Origin: an uncultured Muribaculaceae bacterium
GTDB taxonomy: Bacteria > Bacteroidota > Bacteroidia > Bacteroidales > Muribaculaceae
Assembly: GCA_910583675.1 (NCBI GenBank)
Contig: CAJTYH010000006.1
Span: 11,824-75,823 of the forward strand
Length of the DNA: 64,000 nt
Reading direction: 5' to 3'
Shown piece after piece: positions 8,350 through 16,254 of this stretch. Under the pieces are notes generated by a model. It searched no databases. It saw nothing but the letters and a program-made list of their open reading frames with translations, and had not been told where the DNA came from. A program made the position numbers and the translations under genes. Within the stretch, counting starts at the first letter, position 1. Each line of letters begins with the position of its first letter.

Positions 8350-9153
8350 ATGAAAAAATGGGTCTTAACGTCATTTCTTAGCGTCATATGTTATATTTCC
8401 GCTTTTGGCGCTCAGTATAAAGAGGTACATGACATTCCCTATACACAAAACACCGACGCATACTCCAAGGAGCGTTGCAAGCTTGATGTGTATTACCCCG
8501 TTGACTTGAAGAATGTGCCCGTAGTGGTATGGTTCCACGGAGGAGGACTTACCGGTGGTGGCAAGTTCATACCTGCAGAATTGAAAGACAGGGGTATGGC
8601 TGTGGTAGCGGTGAATTATCGTCTGCTTCCGAAAGCTGATCTTGCGGAGGTGATTGACGATGCGGCCGCTGCCGTGGCGTGGACACTGAAAAACGCATCG
8701 CTATACGGAGGAGACCCTGCGAAAGTGGTCGTGAGCGGACACTCTGCCGGCGGTTATCTGACAAGCATGGTTGGACTTGACAAGAAATATCTCGCGAAAT
8801 ACGGCGCGGATGCCGATTCGCTTGCCGCCCTGATGCCTTTGAGCGGACAGGTGATCACCCATTTCGCTCAGCGGAAAAACAAAGGGATGGGCGAATTGCA
8901 GCCGCTGATTGATGAGACGGCTCCGTTGTATCATGTGCGTCCTGACTGTCCCCCCTATGTTATCGTCACAGGTGATCGGGAGGAGGAACTTTTCGGCCGC
9001 TATGAAGAAAATGCCTATATGTGGCGCATGATGAAACTCGTAGGCCATCCTGATGTTACCATCTACGAACTGGACGGCCATAACCATGGAGACATGGTAG
9101 GCCCGGGGCTTACGATCATCTGCAAGAACATAGACCGTCTGCTAAGGAAATGA
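8350..9153 (+). CDS. Secreted alpha/beta hydrolase (carboxylesterase-like)
   Basis: 267 aa with a Sec signal peptide (about residues 1-21, cleavage after SAFGA). Oxyanion-hole motif HGGG at 63-66, nucleophile elbow GHSAGG with S132, probable acid D209 (VTGDREEE) and catalytic His within DGHNHGD at 244-246. This is the hormone-sensitive-lipase/BD-FAE type of esterase. Polysaccharide deacetylation or feruloyl-type esterase activity is possible, but the substrate is unknown. No glycan locus is adjacent. Confidence 0.82.
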   Translation: MKKWVLTSFLSVICYISAFGAQYKEVHDIPYTQNTDAYSKERCKLDVYYPVDLKNVPVVVWFHGGGLTGGGKFIPAELKDRGMAVVAVNYRLLPKADLAEVIDDAAAAVAWTLKNASLYGGDPAKVVVSGHSAGGYLTSMVGLDKKYLAKYGADADSLAALMPLSGQVITHFAQRKNKGMGELQPLIDETAPLYHVRPDCPPYVIVTGDREEELFGRYEENAYMWRMMKLVGHPDVTIYELDGHNHGDMVGPGLTIICKNIDRLLRK

Positions 9154-9158
9154 CAACA

Positions 9159-9207
9159 CTTAGAAACTGTTTAAATTTGATTCAATAAAATTTAAACAGT
9201 TTCTAAG
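9159..9207. repeat. Perfect 20-bp inverted repeat between convergent genes
   Basis: Arms at 9159-9178 and 9188-9207 are exactly complementary (CTTAGAAACTGTTTAAATTT and its complement) with a 9-nt loop. It lies between the esterase and a reverse-strand gene whose TAG stop is inside the right arm. A bidirectional terminator is likely. Its AT-rich perfection also makes a dispersed palindromic repeat possible. Confidence 0.75.
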
Positions 9208-9532
9208 CTGATGCGAAAAGTGGAGCACAACGGCGATAACGCACTGCCATGTGCAATGAGCAACCGCGGTCTCGGTTGCGAAAACGCAGTGTCACCAGAC
9301 CCGTGGCGCTGTCGCCTATGGCGTTGCCGATTACCGTAATGAGTTCCTTTATGGAACTTGCTCCGCAGAAAGTGCGCTCAAGAAGCACGCGGTTGCATTG
9401 CAAAGCAGATACAAACACTACGTCGGCCGGTTGCACTACAAAATTGTCATCAGAAAAGGTTGAAAGGGTATCCGTCGGCATTCCATGGCGGACTGTATGC
9501 CCGGATGATCCATATGTTGTAAGAGAGATCAT
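9203..9532 (-). CDS. Small conserved-looking protein of unknown function
   Basis: 109 aa, start MISLTTYGSSGHTVRHGMPTD. The predicted chain mixes hydrophobic and polar residues evenly (FVVQPADVVFVSALQ, SIKELITVIGNAIGDSATG) and reads like a real folded protein. I cannot name the family. It runs opposite to its neighbours, and a -7 match (TAAATTTG on the minus strand, 9580-9573) lies about 41 bp upstream of the start. The stop falls in the right arm of a perfect hairpin. The overlapping forward frame (9249-9542) is less protein-like. Confidence 0.6.
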   Translation of the reverse strand: MISLTTYGSSGHTVRHGMPTDTLSTFSDDNFVVQPADVVFVSALQCNRVLLERTFCGASSIKELITVIGNAIGDSATGLVTLRFRNRDRGCSLHMAVRYRRCAPLFASA

Positions 9533-9562
9533 AAATTTTTAGTTTTTAAGGGTTTTGTTTCT

Positions 9563-9580
9563 ATTTGCAATGCAAATTTA
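9563..9580 (-). promoter_or_regulatory. -7 element overlapped by a palindrome
   Basis: The minus strand carries TAAATTTG (9580-9573). The perfect 15-bp palindrome ATTTGCAATGCAAAT (9563-9577) overlaps its downstream half, as expected for an operator near the transcription start of the 109-aa gene. Confidence 0.45.
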
Positions 9581-9656
9581 ACGGCATGATGGGCAGTAGG
9601 TTTTCACACCTCCCTTAACGAAGATTAAAATCATCTGCCAACCCCGAATATTTTCG

Positions 9657-9664
9657 TAAATTTG
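9657..9664 (+). promoter_or_regulatory. -7 promoter element of the pheS operon
   Basis: TAAATTTG 50 bp before the pheS ATG. No good -33 element is visible. Confidence 0.5.
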
Positions 9665-9713
9665 TATCGTTAACAAACAGATACAGAAGACATCTAACCG
9701 CTCATTTTCAGAA

Positions 9714-10733
9714 ATGTTAGACAAGATAAACGTTCTTAAGGCCGAAGTAGAGGCGCTACAGGCTTCGTCGGCAGAGGAAGTAGAGGCGTTGCGTCTCAAA
9801 TACCTGAGCAAGAAGGGAGCTGTCAGCCAGTTGATGGCCGACTTCCGTAATGTTGCCGCCGATCAGAAAAAGGCTATCGGCATGGCCATAAACGAGCTTA
9901 AGAATCTCGCCACCGACAAGATAAACGCCCTTAAGGAAGCTACCGAGCTTGCGGAAGACGGGGTGGACGAGATAGACCTTACTCGCACTGCGGCTCCCAT
10001 GCGCCTTGGCACACGCCATCCACTTTCACTTGTGCGTCAGGAAATCATATCCATATTCGGACGTCTTGGGTACGCCGTGGAGCAAGGGCCTGAGATAGAA
10101 GATGACTGGCACGTGTTCTCTGCGCTCAACTTTGCTGCAGACCATCCGGCTCGCGACATGCAGGACACGTTCTTCATTCAGCGTAATCCCGACGTGTTGC
10201 TGCGCACACATACATCTTCGGTGCAGACGCGCGTGATGGAACGTTCAAAGCCGCCTATCCGCATTCTCTGCCCCGGTAGGGTATACCGCAACGAAGCCAT
10301 CTCGGCGCGTGCGCACTGTTTCTTCCATCAGGTGGAAGGTTTGTATGTGGACAAAGGTGTGTCTTTTGCAGACCTTAAGCAATCGCTGCTGTATTTCGCG
10401 CGCGAGATGTTCGGCCCCGAGACCAAGATCCGCCTTCGTCCGAGCTATTTCCCCTTTACCGAACCATCCGCCGAGATGGACATAAGCTGCAACCTCTGTG
10501 GCGGCAAGGGATGCGGTTTCTGCAAAGGAACCGGATGGGTGGAGATACTCGGTTGCGGCATGGTGGATCCCAACGTGCTTGACGCATGCGGCATTGACTC
10601 AAAGGAGTACTCCGGTTTCGCGTTCGGCATGGGAGTGGAACGAATCACCAACCTCAAGTACAGGGTCAACGACCTTCGTCTTTTCTCTGAGAACGACCGT
10701 CGTTTCCTTGGCGAATTCACACACGCCCATTGA
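9714..10733 (+). CDS. pheS: Phenylalanyl-tRNA synthetase alpha subunit
   Basis: Charges tRNA-Phe as an alpha2beta2 enzyme with PheT. 339 aa, with an N-terminal coiled-coil tRNA-binding arm (residues 1-85) and a class II catalytic core. The core has HPLSLVRQEIISIFGRLGY, the motif 2 region PGRVYRNEAISARAH, and motif 3 GFAFGMGVERI. The insertion C-N-L-C-G-G-K-G-C-G-F-C (about residues 258-269) is a CxxC...CxxC zinc-knuckle-like insert found in several bacterial PheS. pheT is not in the window. It heads a compact run with crcB, nth and two membrane genes. Confidence 0.97.
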   Translation: MLDKINVLKAEVEALQASSAEEVEALRLKYLSKKGAVSQLMADFRNVAADQKKAIGMAINELKNLATDKINALKEATELAEDGVDEIDLTRTAAPMRLGTRHPLSLVRQEIISIFGRLGYAVEQGPEIEDDWHVFSALNFAADHPARDMQDTFFIQRNPDVLLRTHTSSVQTRVMERSKPPIRILCPGRVYRNEAISARAHCFFHQVEGLYVDKGVSFADLKQSLLYFAREMFGPETKIRLRPSYFPFTEPSAEMDISCNLCGGKGCGFCKGTGWVEILGCGMVDPNVLDACGIDSKEYSGFAFGMGVERITNLKYRVNDLRLFSENDRRFLGEFTHAH

Positions 10734-10753
10734 TCCTGTAGCCGGCATACGCT

Positions 10754-11131
10754 ATGCCCACCCCATATGACATAATGATTGTTGCGGCTGGAGGCGCCAT
10801 AGGTGCAGTCAGCCGCTTTATGGTACAGCAGTGTGCCCTCGCGCCACATGAGAAATATGTGCATACTCTCGGAGTCAATATCACCGGATGCATGGCCATA
10901 GGGATAGTGTGGGCGTTGCTGATGCATTTCAACGCCCCGCAATGGGTGCACCGGCTGCTGATTGCCGGATTCCTTGGGGGATATACCACTTTCTCAGCTT
11001 TTGCGCTTGACAGCATGCAGCTCATCCAGTCAGGGCGCTTTGTCACAGCCTTGACCTATGTGCTCTTTTCGGTATGCGGTGGATTTGCAGCATGTTTCGG
11101 AGCATATTTTGTTACAAAACAGTTTCTTTAA
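10754..11131 (+). CDS. crcB: Fluoride channel CrcB/Fluc
   Basis: 125-aa inner-membrane protein with four hydrophobic helices. The motifs GGAIGAVSRF near the N-terminus and GFLGGYTTFSAFALD (about residues 73-87) are diagnostic of Fluc dual-topology channels, which export fluoride. It begins 20 bp after pheS and ends 13 bp before nth, so it is read from the same transcript. No fluoride riboswitch precedes it. Confidence 0.93.
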   Translation: MPTPYDIMIVAAGGAIGAVSRFMVQQCALAPHEKYVHTLGVNITGCMAIGIVWALLMHFNAPQWVHRLLIAGFLGGYTTFSAFALDSMQLIQSGRFVTALTYVLFSVCGGFAACFGAYFVTKQFL

Positions 11132-11144
11132 AAAGTAATACCCG

Positions 11145-11786
11145 ATGACGGTAAAAGAGCGTTACTCCAAGGCACTCGAATGGTTTGCAGCGGAAATGCC
11201 GTCGCCACAGACGGAGCTGAGGTATGACAATCCGTTTCATCTGCTTATAGCAGTCATATTGTCGGCGCAATGCACGGATAAGAGGGTGAACATGATAACT
11301 CCTCCGCTGTTCGAAGCCTATCCGGATGCTGCATCCCTTGCCGCGGCATCCCCCGAGGAGGTATACGAGTATATCAAGTCTGTCTCATACCCTAACAACA
11401 AGACACGTTCGATAATAGGTGCGGCACGCGTCATAACAGAAGAATTCTCAGGTGAAGTGCCTGACAATATCGACGATCTGATGCGTATACCGGGTGTCGG
11501 CAGGAAGACGGCCAATGTGATGCTCGCAGTGGTATGGAACCGTGCCGCCATGGCTGTGGATACCCACGTGTTCCGTGTATCCGAACGGATAGGTCTTACC
11601 ACAAACTCAAAGAATCCGCTAACCACGGAACAGGCGCTTGTGAAGAATATCCCGGAAGAGCTTATACCCATGGCTCATCATTGGCTGATACTGCATGGGA
11701 GATACGTGTGCAAGGCAAGACGACCCGATTGCCTCAACTGCGGCCTCACGGAAATTTGCAGGTACTATCAGAAAGATAAAAAATAA
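11145..11786 (+). CDS. nth: Endonuclease III
   Basis: Base-excision-repair DNA glycosylase/AP lyase for oxidised pyrimidines, 213 aa. The helix-hairpin-helix segment is IPGVGRKTANVML, with the catalytic Lys in GRKT. The catalytic Asp lies in VDTHVFRVSERI. A C-terminal [4Fe-4S] loop shows C-X6-C-X2-C-X5-C. Length and motif order are standard. The start ATG lies 13 bp downstream of crcB. Confidence 0.96.
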   Translation: MTVKERYSKALEWFAAEMPSPQTELRYDNPFHLLIAVILSAQCTDKRVNMITPPLFEAYPDAASLAAASPEEVYEYIKSVSYPNNKTRSIIGAARVITEEFSGEVPDNIDDLMRIPGVGRKTANVMLAVVWNRAAMAVDTHVFRVSERIGLTTNSKNPLTTEQALVKNIPEELIPMAHHWLILHGRYVCKARRPDCLNCGLTEICRYYQKDKK

Positions 11787-11842
11787 CCTTGTCGTACTGT
11801 GCCTGACATGGCGCTACAGATCATCTGTAAAACATACCCGAT

Positions 11843-12562
11843 TTGGATAACATATTCTTGTTCATAATAGAGGTGATAGGCACTTTTGCCTTTGCCATAA
11901 GCGGAATACGCTTGGCCGCATTTCACCGTTTCGACTGGTTCGGTGCATATACAGTAGGTCTTGTGACTGCAATAGGTGGCGGTACCTTGCGCGATCTGCT
12001 TCTGGGCATAGACGTGTTCTGGATGCAGACGTGGATATACCTCGGTGTCACGGCAGTATCGCTTGCCGTGGTGATACTGTTCAGGAAGCTGCTGGTAAGC
12101 AGCAACCGAATGCTGTTCATTTTCGACACCCTTGGATTGGCACTGTTTGTAGTGATCGGCATACAGAAGTCGCTTGCCGAGGATTATCCCATGTGGGTGG
12201 CGATTGTGATGGGAGGCATTACAGGTTCGTTCGGGGGAGTACTGCGCGACATACTTATCAATCAGGAACCTCTGTTTTTCCGAAAGGACATATATGCCAC
12301 CGCGTGTCTGGCAGGTGGCATTGCGTATTGGACGGTAGGGGCTGTGGGCGGTTCGGACTTTGCCGCACAGAGCCTATGCGCCCTTACGATCATTGTGCTG
12401 CGCATGTGCGCATTGCGTTGGAACTGGTCTCTTCCGGTTCTTTCATATGATAATGACGCGCCACAGACACCGCATCAGTCGGAACCGTGGCAATCTAACA
12501 TGCAGTCACAGGTACGCAAGCGCAGAAATAAAAATAGAAAAAAAGTAAATGGCAACAGATAG
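11843..12562 (+). CDS. TRIC-type (UPF0126/YicG) cation channel family protein
   Basis: Seven-helix inner-membrane protein of 239 aa. It has two homologous repeats, each with a glycine-rich kinked helix followed by an arginine: VTAIGGGTLRDLLLG and GGITGSFGGVLRDIL. This is the hallmark of prokaryotic TRIC potassium-permeable channels. The start is a TTG (TTG GAT AAC ATA), as no in-frame ATG lies closer. A polar basic tail overlaps the next gene by 14 bp, implying translational coupling. Confidence 0.85.
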   Translation: MDNIFLFIIEVIGTFAFAISGIRLAAFHRFDWFGAYTVGLVTAIGGGTLRDLLLGIDVFWMQTWIYLGVTAVSLAVVILFRKLLVSSNRMLFIFDTLGLALFVVIGIQKSLAEDYPMWVAIVMGGITGSFGGVLRDILINQEPLFFRKDIYATACLAGGIAYWTVGAVGGSDFAAQSLCALTIIVLRMCALRWNWSLPVLSYDNDAPQTPHQSEPWQSNMQSQVRKRRNKNRKKVNGNR

Positions 12563-13010
12563 CTCCACACATCAGACAGCGAGCCAATTTGTGAAATATA
12601 TCATCGTCGGGGGTATGAATACGCTGGTGACCCTTGCGGTGATATTTATTTTGAAGTCCATGTTCGGCCTCAACCCTTATTTTTCCAATGCCGTCGGATA
12701 TGCCGCAGGACTGGTGAATTCATTCTTATGGAACCGTGGGTGGGTATTCCACTCCGAGGGTAAACGCATCGGGGAGGCGGCCAGGTTTCTTTTAGGTTTT
12801 GGGCTTTGTTATCTGCTGCAGTTGGCCACAGTATGGATGCTCGCCACACGGACGCATCTGAACGAGATGCTAGTGAGCATGCCACTGCCGCATCTGCCGT
12901 TGCTTCCGGCAGAGTTCACACTGTCCGGTTACGGTATAGCCACCATCATAGGCATGATGGTATATACGGTGGCTAATTACGCCTATAACCGTTGGGTTAC
13001 GTTCAAATAG
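12549..13010 (+). CDS. GtrA-family membrane protein
   Basis: 153 aa with four predicted transmembrane helices and the GtrA-like N-terminal pattern QFVKYIIVGGMNTLVTLAVIF and NAVGYAAGLVNSFLWNRGWVF. It ends ANYAYNRWVTF. GtrA proteins are thought to move lipid-linked sugars across the membrane. No glycosyltransferase partner is adjacent. It starts inside the end of the TRIC gene and closes the pheS run. Confidence 0.85.
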   Translation: MATDSSTHQTASQFVKYIIVGGMNTLVTLAVIFILKSMFGLNPYFSNAVGYAAGLVNSFLWNRGWVFHSEGKRIGEAARFLLGFGLCYLLQLATVWMLATRTHLNEMLVSMPLPHLPLLPAEFTLSGYGIATIIGMMVYTVANYAYNRWVTFK

Positions 13011-13028
13011 AAAACCTTAGACGAACTT

Positions 13029-15404
13029 TTAGTCGAATACGCCGTCAAGCGATTCCTCCACTTCAGTGGATTCTTCCACATAGTCGTAGAATTCCTTGTC
13101 GCAGAGATTAGAGAAATCCACATCGAATGTAGACTTCTGGGAGTACGGCAAGGTCTTATCGGCGTATACCTTGCTCATATAAAGGCCATAGATCGGAAGC
13201 GCCATGGCCGCACCTTGGCCGTGAGCCATGGTGTTGAAATGGATGTAACGTTCGTCTCCACCTACCCACACTCCGGATACCAGATCGGGGGTGAATCCCA
13301 TAAACCATCCGTCTGCATTGTAGTTAGTCGTGCCGGTCTTTCCTCCCATCTGTGCGGTGATATTGTAAGGTGCCCTGCGCACACGGTTGCCTGTACCGCC
13401 ATCTACCACATTCAGCAACATGGAGAGGATCTTGGCATATGCCTTTTCGGAGATCACCTCGGTATGGCGTGTGGTGAATTCCGAAATGGTGTTGCCGTTG
13501 GCATCGGCAATCGCAGTGACGTACACAGGATCTGCACGCATGCCATGATTGGCGTATGCCGTATAGGCTCCTACCATTTCCTTTATCGAAACCTCGCATG
13601 AACCGAGGCAGATGGACATTACCGGATCCAGATGGTTGGTTATGCCGAAATTATGCATATTGCGCACGAGGGTGGTAGGGGAGAGTTGCCCCATCAGACG
13701 GGCGGAAATCCAGTTGTTTGAATTGGTGAGCGCCCAACGGAGATCCACCATCTCACCTACGCGGGCGGATCCGGCGTTCCTTGGCGCCCATATGTTGCCG
13801 GCCTCGTCGCGGAATACCGGCTGCGTGTTTGACATCATGTCGCAAGGGGTGAAATCCTCTTCCATCGCGTAGGTATACAGGAACGGCTTTATCGTGGAGC
13901 CTATCTGACGGCGTCCTGTGGCAGCCATGTCATACTGGAAGAACGTAAAGTTCGGCCCTCCCACGTAAGCCTTAACATGGCCGGTGCGGGGATCCATTGA
14001 CATGAATCCCGTCCTGAGGAAATGCTTCTGATAAAGTAATGAATCTCGCGGAGTCATCACCGTGTCCACTACCCCGGCGTATGAGAACACATTCATCTCT
14101 CGCGGGGTGTTGAATGCCGTCTTTATCTCTTCCTCGGACGCGCCCCCCTGTTTCATGGCTCTATAGCGCTCAGTCTGCTTTATAGCGTGGTCTATGAGCG
14201 ACTGCACCTTCACCTTGCCGAGTTCTTCGGCGTTGGATGTATAGGGTGCTGTCTTAGAGTTGCGTTTCTCGCGGAAGAAAGCGGATTGCAGTGAGCTCAT
14301 GTGTTTCTGCACGGCCTCTTCGGCATAGCGTTGCATGCGCGAGTCTATGGAAGTGTAGATCTTCAGGCCGTCGGTGTAGAGGTCGTATTTTGAGCCGTCA
14401 GGCTTGGGATTCTTTTCAATCCAGCCGAACAGCGGATTTTCTTCCCATGCGATGGAGTCGTCAACGAATTTCTGCTTTTCCCATCCTCGGTAATCCGAGC
14501 GAACCGGTCTCTTGGCCGTGAGTATGCGTCGGAGTTCCTCACGGAAATAGGGCGCCAATCCCTCCTTGTGATCCACTCGGTTGAACTTAAGTTCAAGTGG
14601 CAGTTGTTTCAGCGAATCAACCTGAGCCTTGGTAAGCATGCCGTTTTTCTCCATCTGCTCCAGAACAACGTTGCGACGCTGACGCACACGTTCGTTATGG
14701 CGTACGGGATTGTAATATGACGGGTTCTTGACCATCCCTACGAGTGTGGCGGCCTCCTCTACGGTAAGATCCTGGGGAGCCTTGCTGAAATAAACGTATG
14801 CCGCAGACTTTATTCCTACAGCGTTGTATAGGAAGTCAAACTGGTTGAGATACATCTTGAGGATCTCGTCCTTGGAATAGTATCTTTCGAGCTTTACAGC
14901 GATCATCCACTCTATGGGCTTTTGCATGGCCCGGCTGAGGAAATTGGATGTGGAAGGGCTATAGAGCTGCTTTGCAAGCTGCTGTGTAAGTGTGGAGCCT
15001 CCACCGGCATTCTTGTTTTGCATAATGAGCGTTTTCACTAGCACACGCATCATTGCCCGCATGTCTATGCCGGAATGATCCTCGAATCGCGCATCCTCTG
15101 TGGCGATGAGGGCATCTATCACATGCTGGGATATCTCGGAATAGTCGGCGTATACGCGGTTCCCGGAATTGCGGTAGTAACGCCCCATCTCTTCCCCGTC
15201 GGCTGTATACAGCACTGTGGCGAACTTGTCGTTGGGATTCTTTAGTTCTTCTATTTCAGGCATATATCCGATCCAACCATTGTAAATCAGGACGAAGAAC
15301 AATATAAGAGCTGCGAATCCTAAGAAGAATATTCGCCACATCCAATGTATGATCTTGCGGTTGCGTGTCGTTTTTTTATCTGGGTCGCTTGAAAATGCGC
15401 TCAT
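13029..15404 (-). CDS. mrcA: Class A penicillin-binding protein 1A
   Basis: Bifunctional peptidoglycan synthase, 791 aa, inner membrane with periplasmic domains. One transmembrane helix lies at about residues 22-43. The GT51 glycosyltransferase domain has E103 in ATEDARFEDHSG and the motif GGGSTLTQQLAKQL. The transpeptidase domain has the STIK nucleophile motif near residue 502, SNN in TNSNNW, and KTGTT near 689. It converges on gtrA with only 18 bp between stops. Its promoter carries a perfect palindrome. Confidence 0.95.
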   Translation of the reverse strand: MSAFSSDPDKKTTRNRKIIHWMWRIFFLGFAALILFFVLIYNGWIGYMPEIEELKNPNDKFATVLYTADGEEMGRYYRNSGNRVYADYSEISQHVIDALIATEDARFEDHSGIDMRAMMRVLVKTLIMQNKNAGGGSTLTQQLAKQLYSPSTSNFLSRAMQKPIEWMIAVKLERYYSKDEILKMYLNQFDFLYNAVGIKSAAYVYFSKAPQDLTVEEAATLVGMVKNPSYYNPVRHNERVRQRRNVVLEQMEKNGMLTKAQVDSLKQLPLELKFNRVDHKEGLAPYFREELRRILTAKRPVRSDYRGWEKQKFVDDSIAWEENPLFGWIEKNPKPDGSKYDLYTDGLKIYTSIDSRMQRYAEEAVQKHMSSLQSAFFREKRNSKTAPYTSNAEELGKVKVQSLIDHAIKQTERYRAMKQGGASEEEIKTAFNTPREMNVFSYAGVVDTVMTPRDSLLYQKHFLRTGFMSMDPRTGHVKAYVGGPNFTFFQYDMAATGRRQIGSTIKPFLYTYAMEEDFTPCDMMSNTQPVFRDEAGNIWAPRNAGSARVGEMVDLRWALTNSNNWISARLMGQLSPTTLVRNMHNFGITNHLDPVMSICLGSCEVSIKEMVGAYTAYANHGMRADPVYVTAIADANGNTISEFTTRHTEVISEKAYAKILSMLLNVVDGGTGNRVRRAPYNITAQMGGKTGTTNYNADGWFMGFTPDLVSGVWVGGDERYIHFNTMAHGQGAAMALPIYGLYMSKVYADKTLPYSQKSTFDVDFSNLCDKEFYDYVEESTEVEESLDGVFD

Positions 15405-15457
15405 TTCTAATCAACAGTTTACTATTATCGAAGGAGATTTGTCATCTTTACAAACGA

Positions 15458-15482
15458 CAAAGTTAGCAAATTATTTGCTAAC
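15458..15482 (-). promoter_or_regulatory. PBP1A promoter -7 box fused to a 21-bp perfect palindrome
   Basis: On the minus strand TAACTTTG lies at 15465-15458. Overlapping it upstream is the palindrome GTTAGCAAAT-T-ATTTGCTAAC (15462-15482), 10-bp arms with a 1-bp centre. The position, over the spacer and the edge of -7, suits a repressor operator. Confidence 0.55.
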
Positions 15483-15618
15483 AGCTATCCTATTTGCTTC
15501 AATAGGGTGTCTGAGGGCACTATAGCTTTGCCAAAACATGTAAATTCTAAATCGAAATTTTGCACTTTGGTTGTGAATCTACGGGATCTATATGGCCATA
15601 TTGCACCTGACAATAAAA

Positions 15619-15665
15619 TTACAAGGGGTGTCCGGGAATTTTCATGTCCCCGGACATCCCTTGTA
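15619..15665 (-). terminator. Terminator of the hcp-cupin operon
   Basis: TTACAAGGG(g)TGTCCGGG pairs with CCCGGACA(t)CCCTTGTAA around a short loop. On the minus strand the stem is followed by TTTTATTG. It lies about 20 bp past the cupin stop. Confidence 0.75.
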
Positions 15666-15683
15666 ATAATAGCCAATTATAAT

Positions 15684-15923
15684 TTATGCGTTGAGCTTGG
15701 TTACGAGAACCTTGAACCGCTCCGTGGCCTTTAGGGAATGTTTTACGCCCGGTGTAATGGTGAGCGCATCGCCTTCTTTCAGCTTAAGAATTTCATTCTC
15801 AAGTGTGAATTCCATGCTTCCGTCGATTATTTGGACGAGTACGTCGGCATTAGCCGTGTGTGTCTGAATCTCAAGTCCCTTGTCAACCGCCATAAGTAGT
15901 GAAAGACCGCTATGGTTCTGCAT
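15684..15923 (-). CDS. Small cupin-fold protein
   Basis: 79 aa from the ATG at 15923, covering most of a single cupin barrel. HTANADVLVQIIDGSMEF matches cupin motif 1 and PGVKHSL matches motif 2. A strong AGGAGGT lies 5-6 nt before this ATG. The frame stays open for about 20 codons upstream (KDKISYADGSIAKEVI-M...), which looks like homologous cupin N-terminus, but that part has no start codon. An upstream ATG is out of frame. Either the protein is short, or a one-base change split its N-terminus. It lies at the end of the hcp operon. Confidence 0.7.
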   Translation of the reverse strand: MQNHSGLSLLMAVDKGLEIQTHTANADVLVQIIDGSMEFTLENEILKLKEGDALTITPGVKHSLKATERFKVLVTKLNA

Positions 15924-15991
15924 GATGACCTCCTTTGCTATGGAGCCGTCAGCATATGAAATTTTGTCTTTTAATCTAACATGTCGTTAAC

Positions 15992-16114
15992 TTATTTATA
16001 GGTTTCTTTTTTACGAATCTTCATGGTGATGACAAAGCCAATACCGAATATCAGGAAATATAGAACGGCAAAGGCAAGTCCGAGGCAGAGGAACAGGTCA
16101 GACGATATTTTCAT
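15992..16114 (-). CDS. 40-aa single-pass membrane peptide
   Basis: The frame starts MKISSDLFLCLGLAFAV and ends ITMKIRKKETYK. One hydrophobic helix (about residues 7-29) is followed by a positively charged cytoplasmic tail, giving an inner-membrane topology with N-out. Its ATG overlaps the stop of the preceding tiny frame (ATGA), and it is in the hcp transcript. The family is unknown to me. Confidence 0.5.
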   Translation of the reverse strand: MKISSDLFLCLGLAFAVLYFLIFGIGFVITMKIRKKETYK

Positions 16115-16236
16115 ATCTTTACAGATTGAAAAGTTTCTTCACGACGATCCACCTCCATAATCCGGCTTTCCTGAAATTGATCCTTACATCGCCCGCACTT
16201 GCCGCCACGCGCCATGTCCCAAGCCCCGATTCCCAT
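16111..16236 (-). CDS. Possible 41-aa CxxC peptide after hcp
   Basis: ATG at 16236, 18 bp after the hcp stop. The frame reads MGIGAWDMARGGKCGRCK... and ends ...TFQSVKI, with a CGRC pair. Its TGA overlaps the next ATG. A competing frame over the same bases (ending ...LWRWIVVKKLFNL) also looks protein-like but lacks an ATG. Only one of the two can be real; confidence is low. Confidence 0.3.
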   Translation of the reverse strand: MGIGAWDMARGGKCGRCKDQFQESRIMEVDRREETFQSVKI

Positions 16237-16254
16237 GCTGCCCGTTCATTCCTT

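Noticed and set aside
10734..10753. Possible fluoride riboswitch before crcB
   Set aside because: Only 20 bp separate pheS and crcB, too short for the aptamer.
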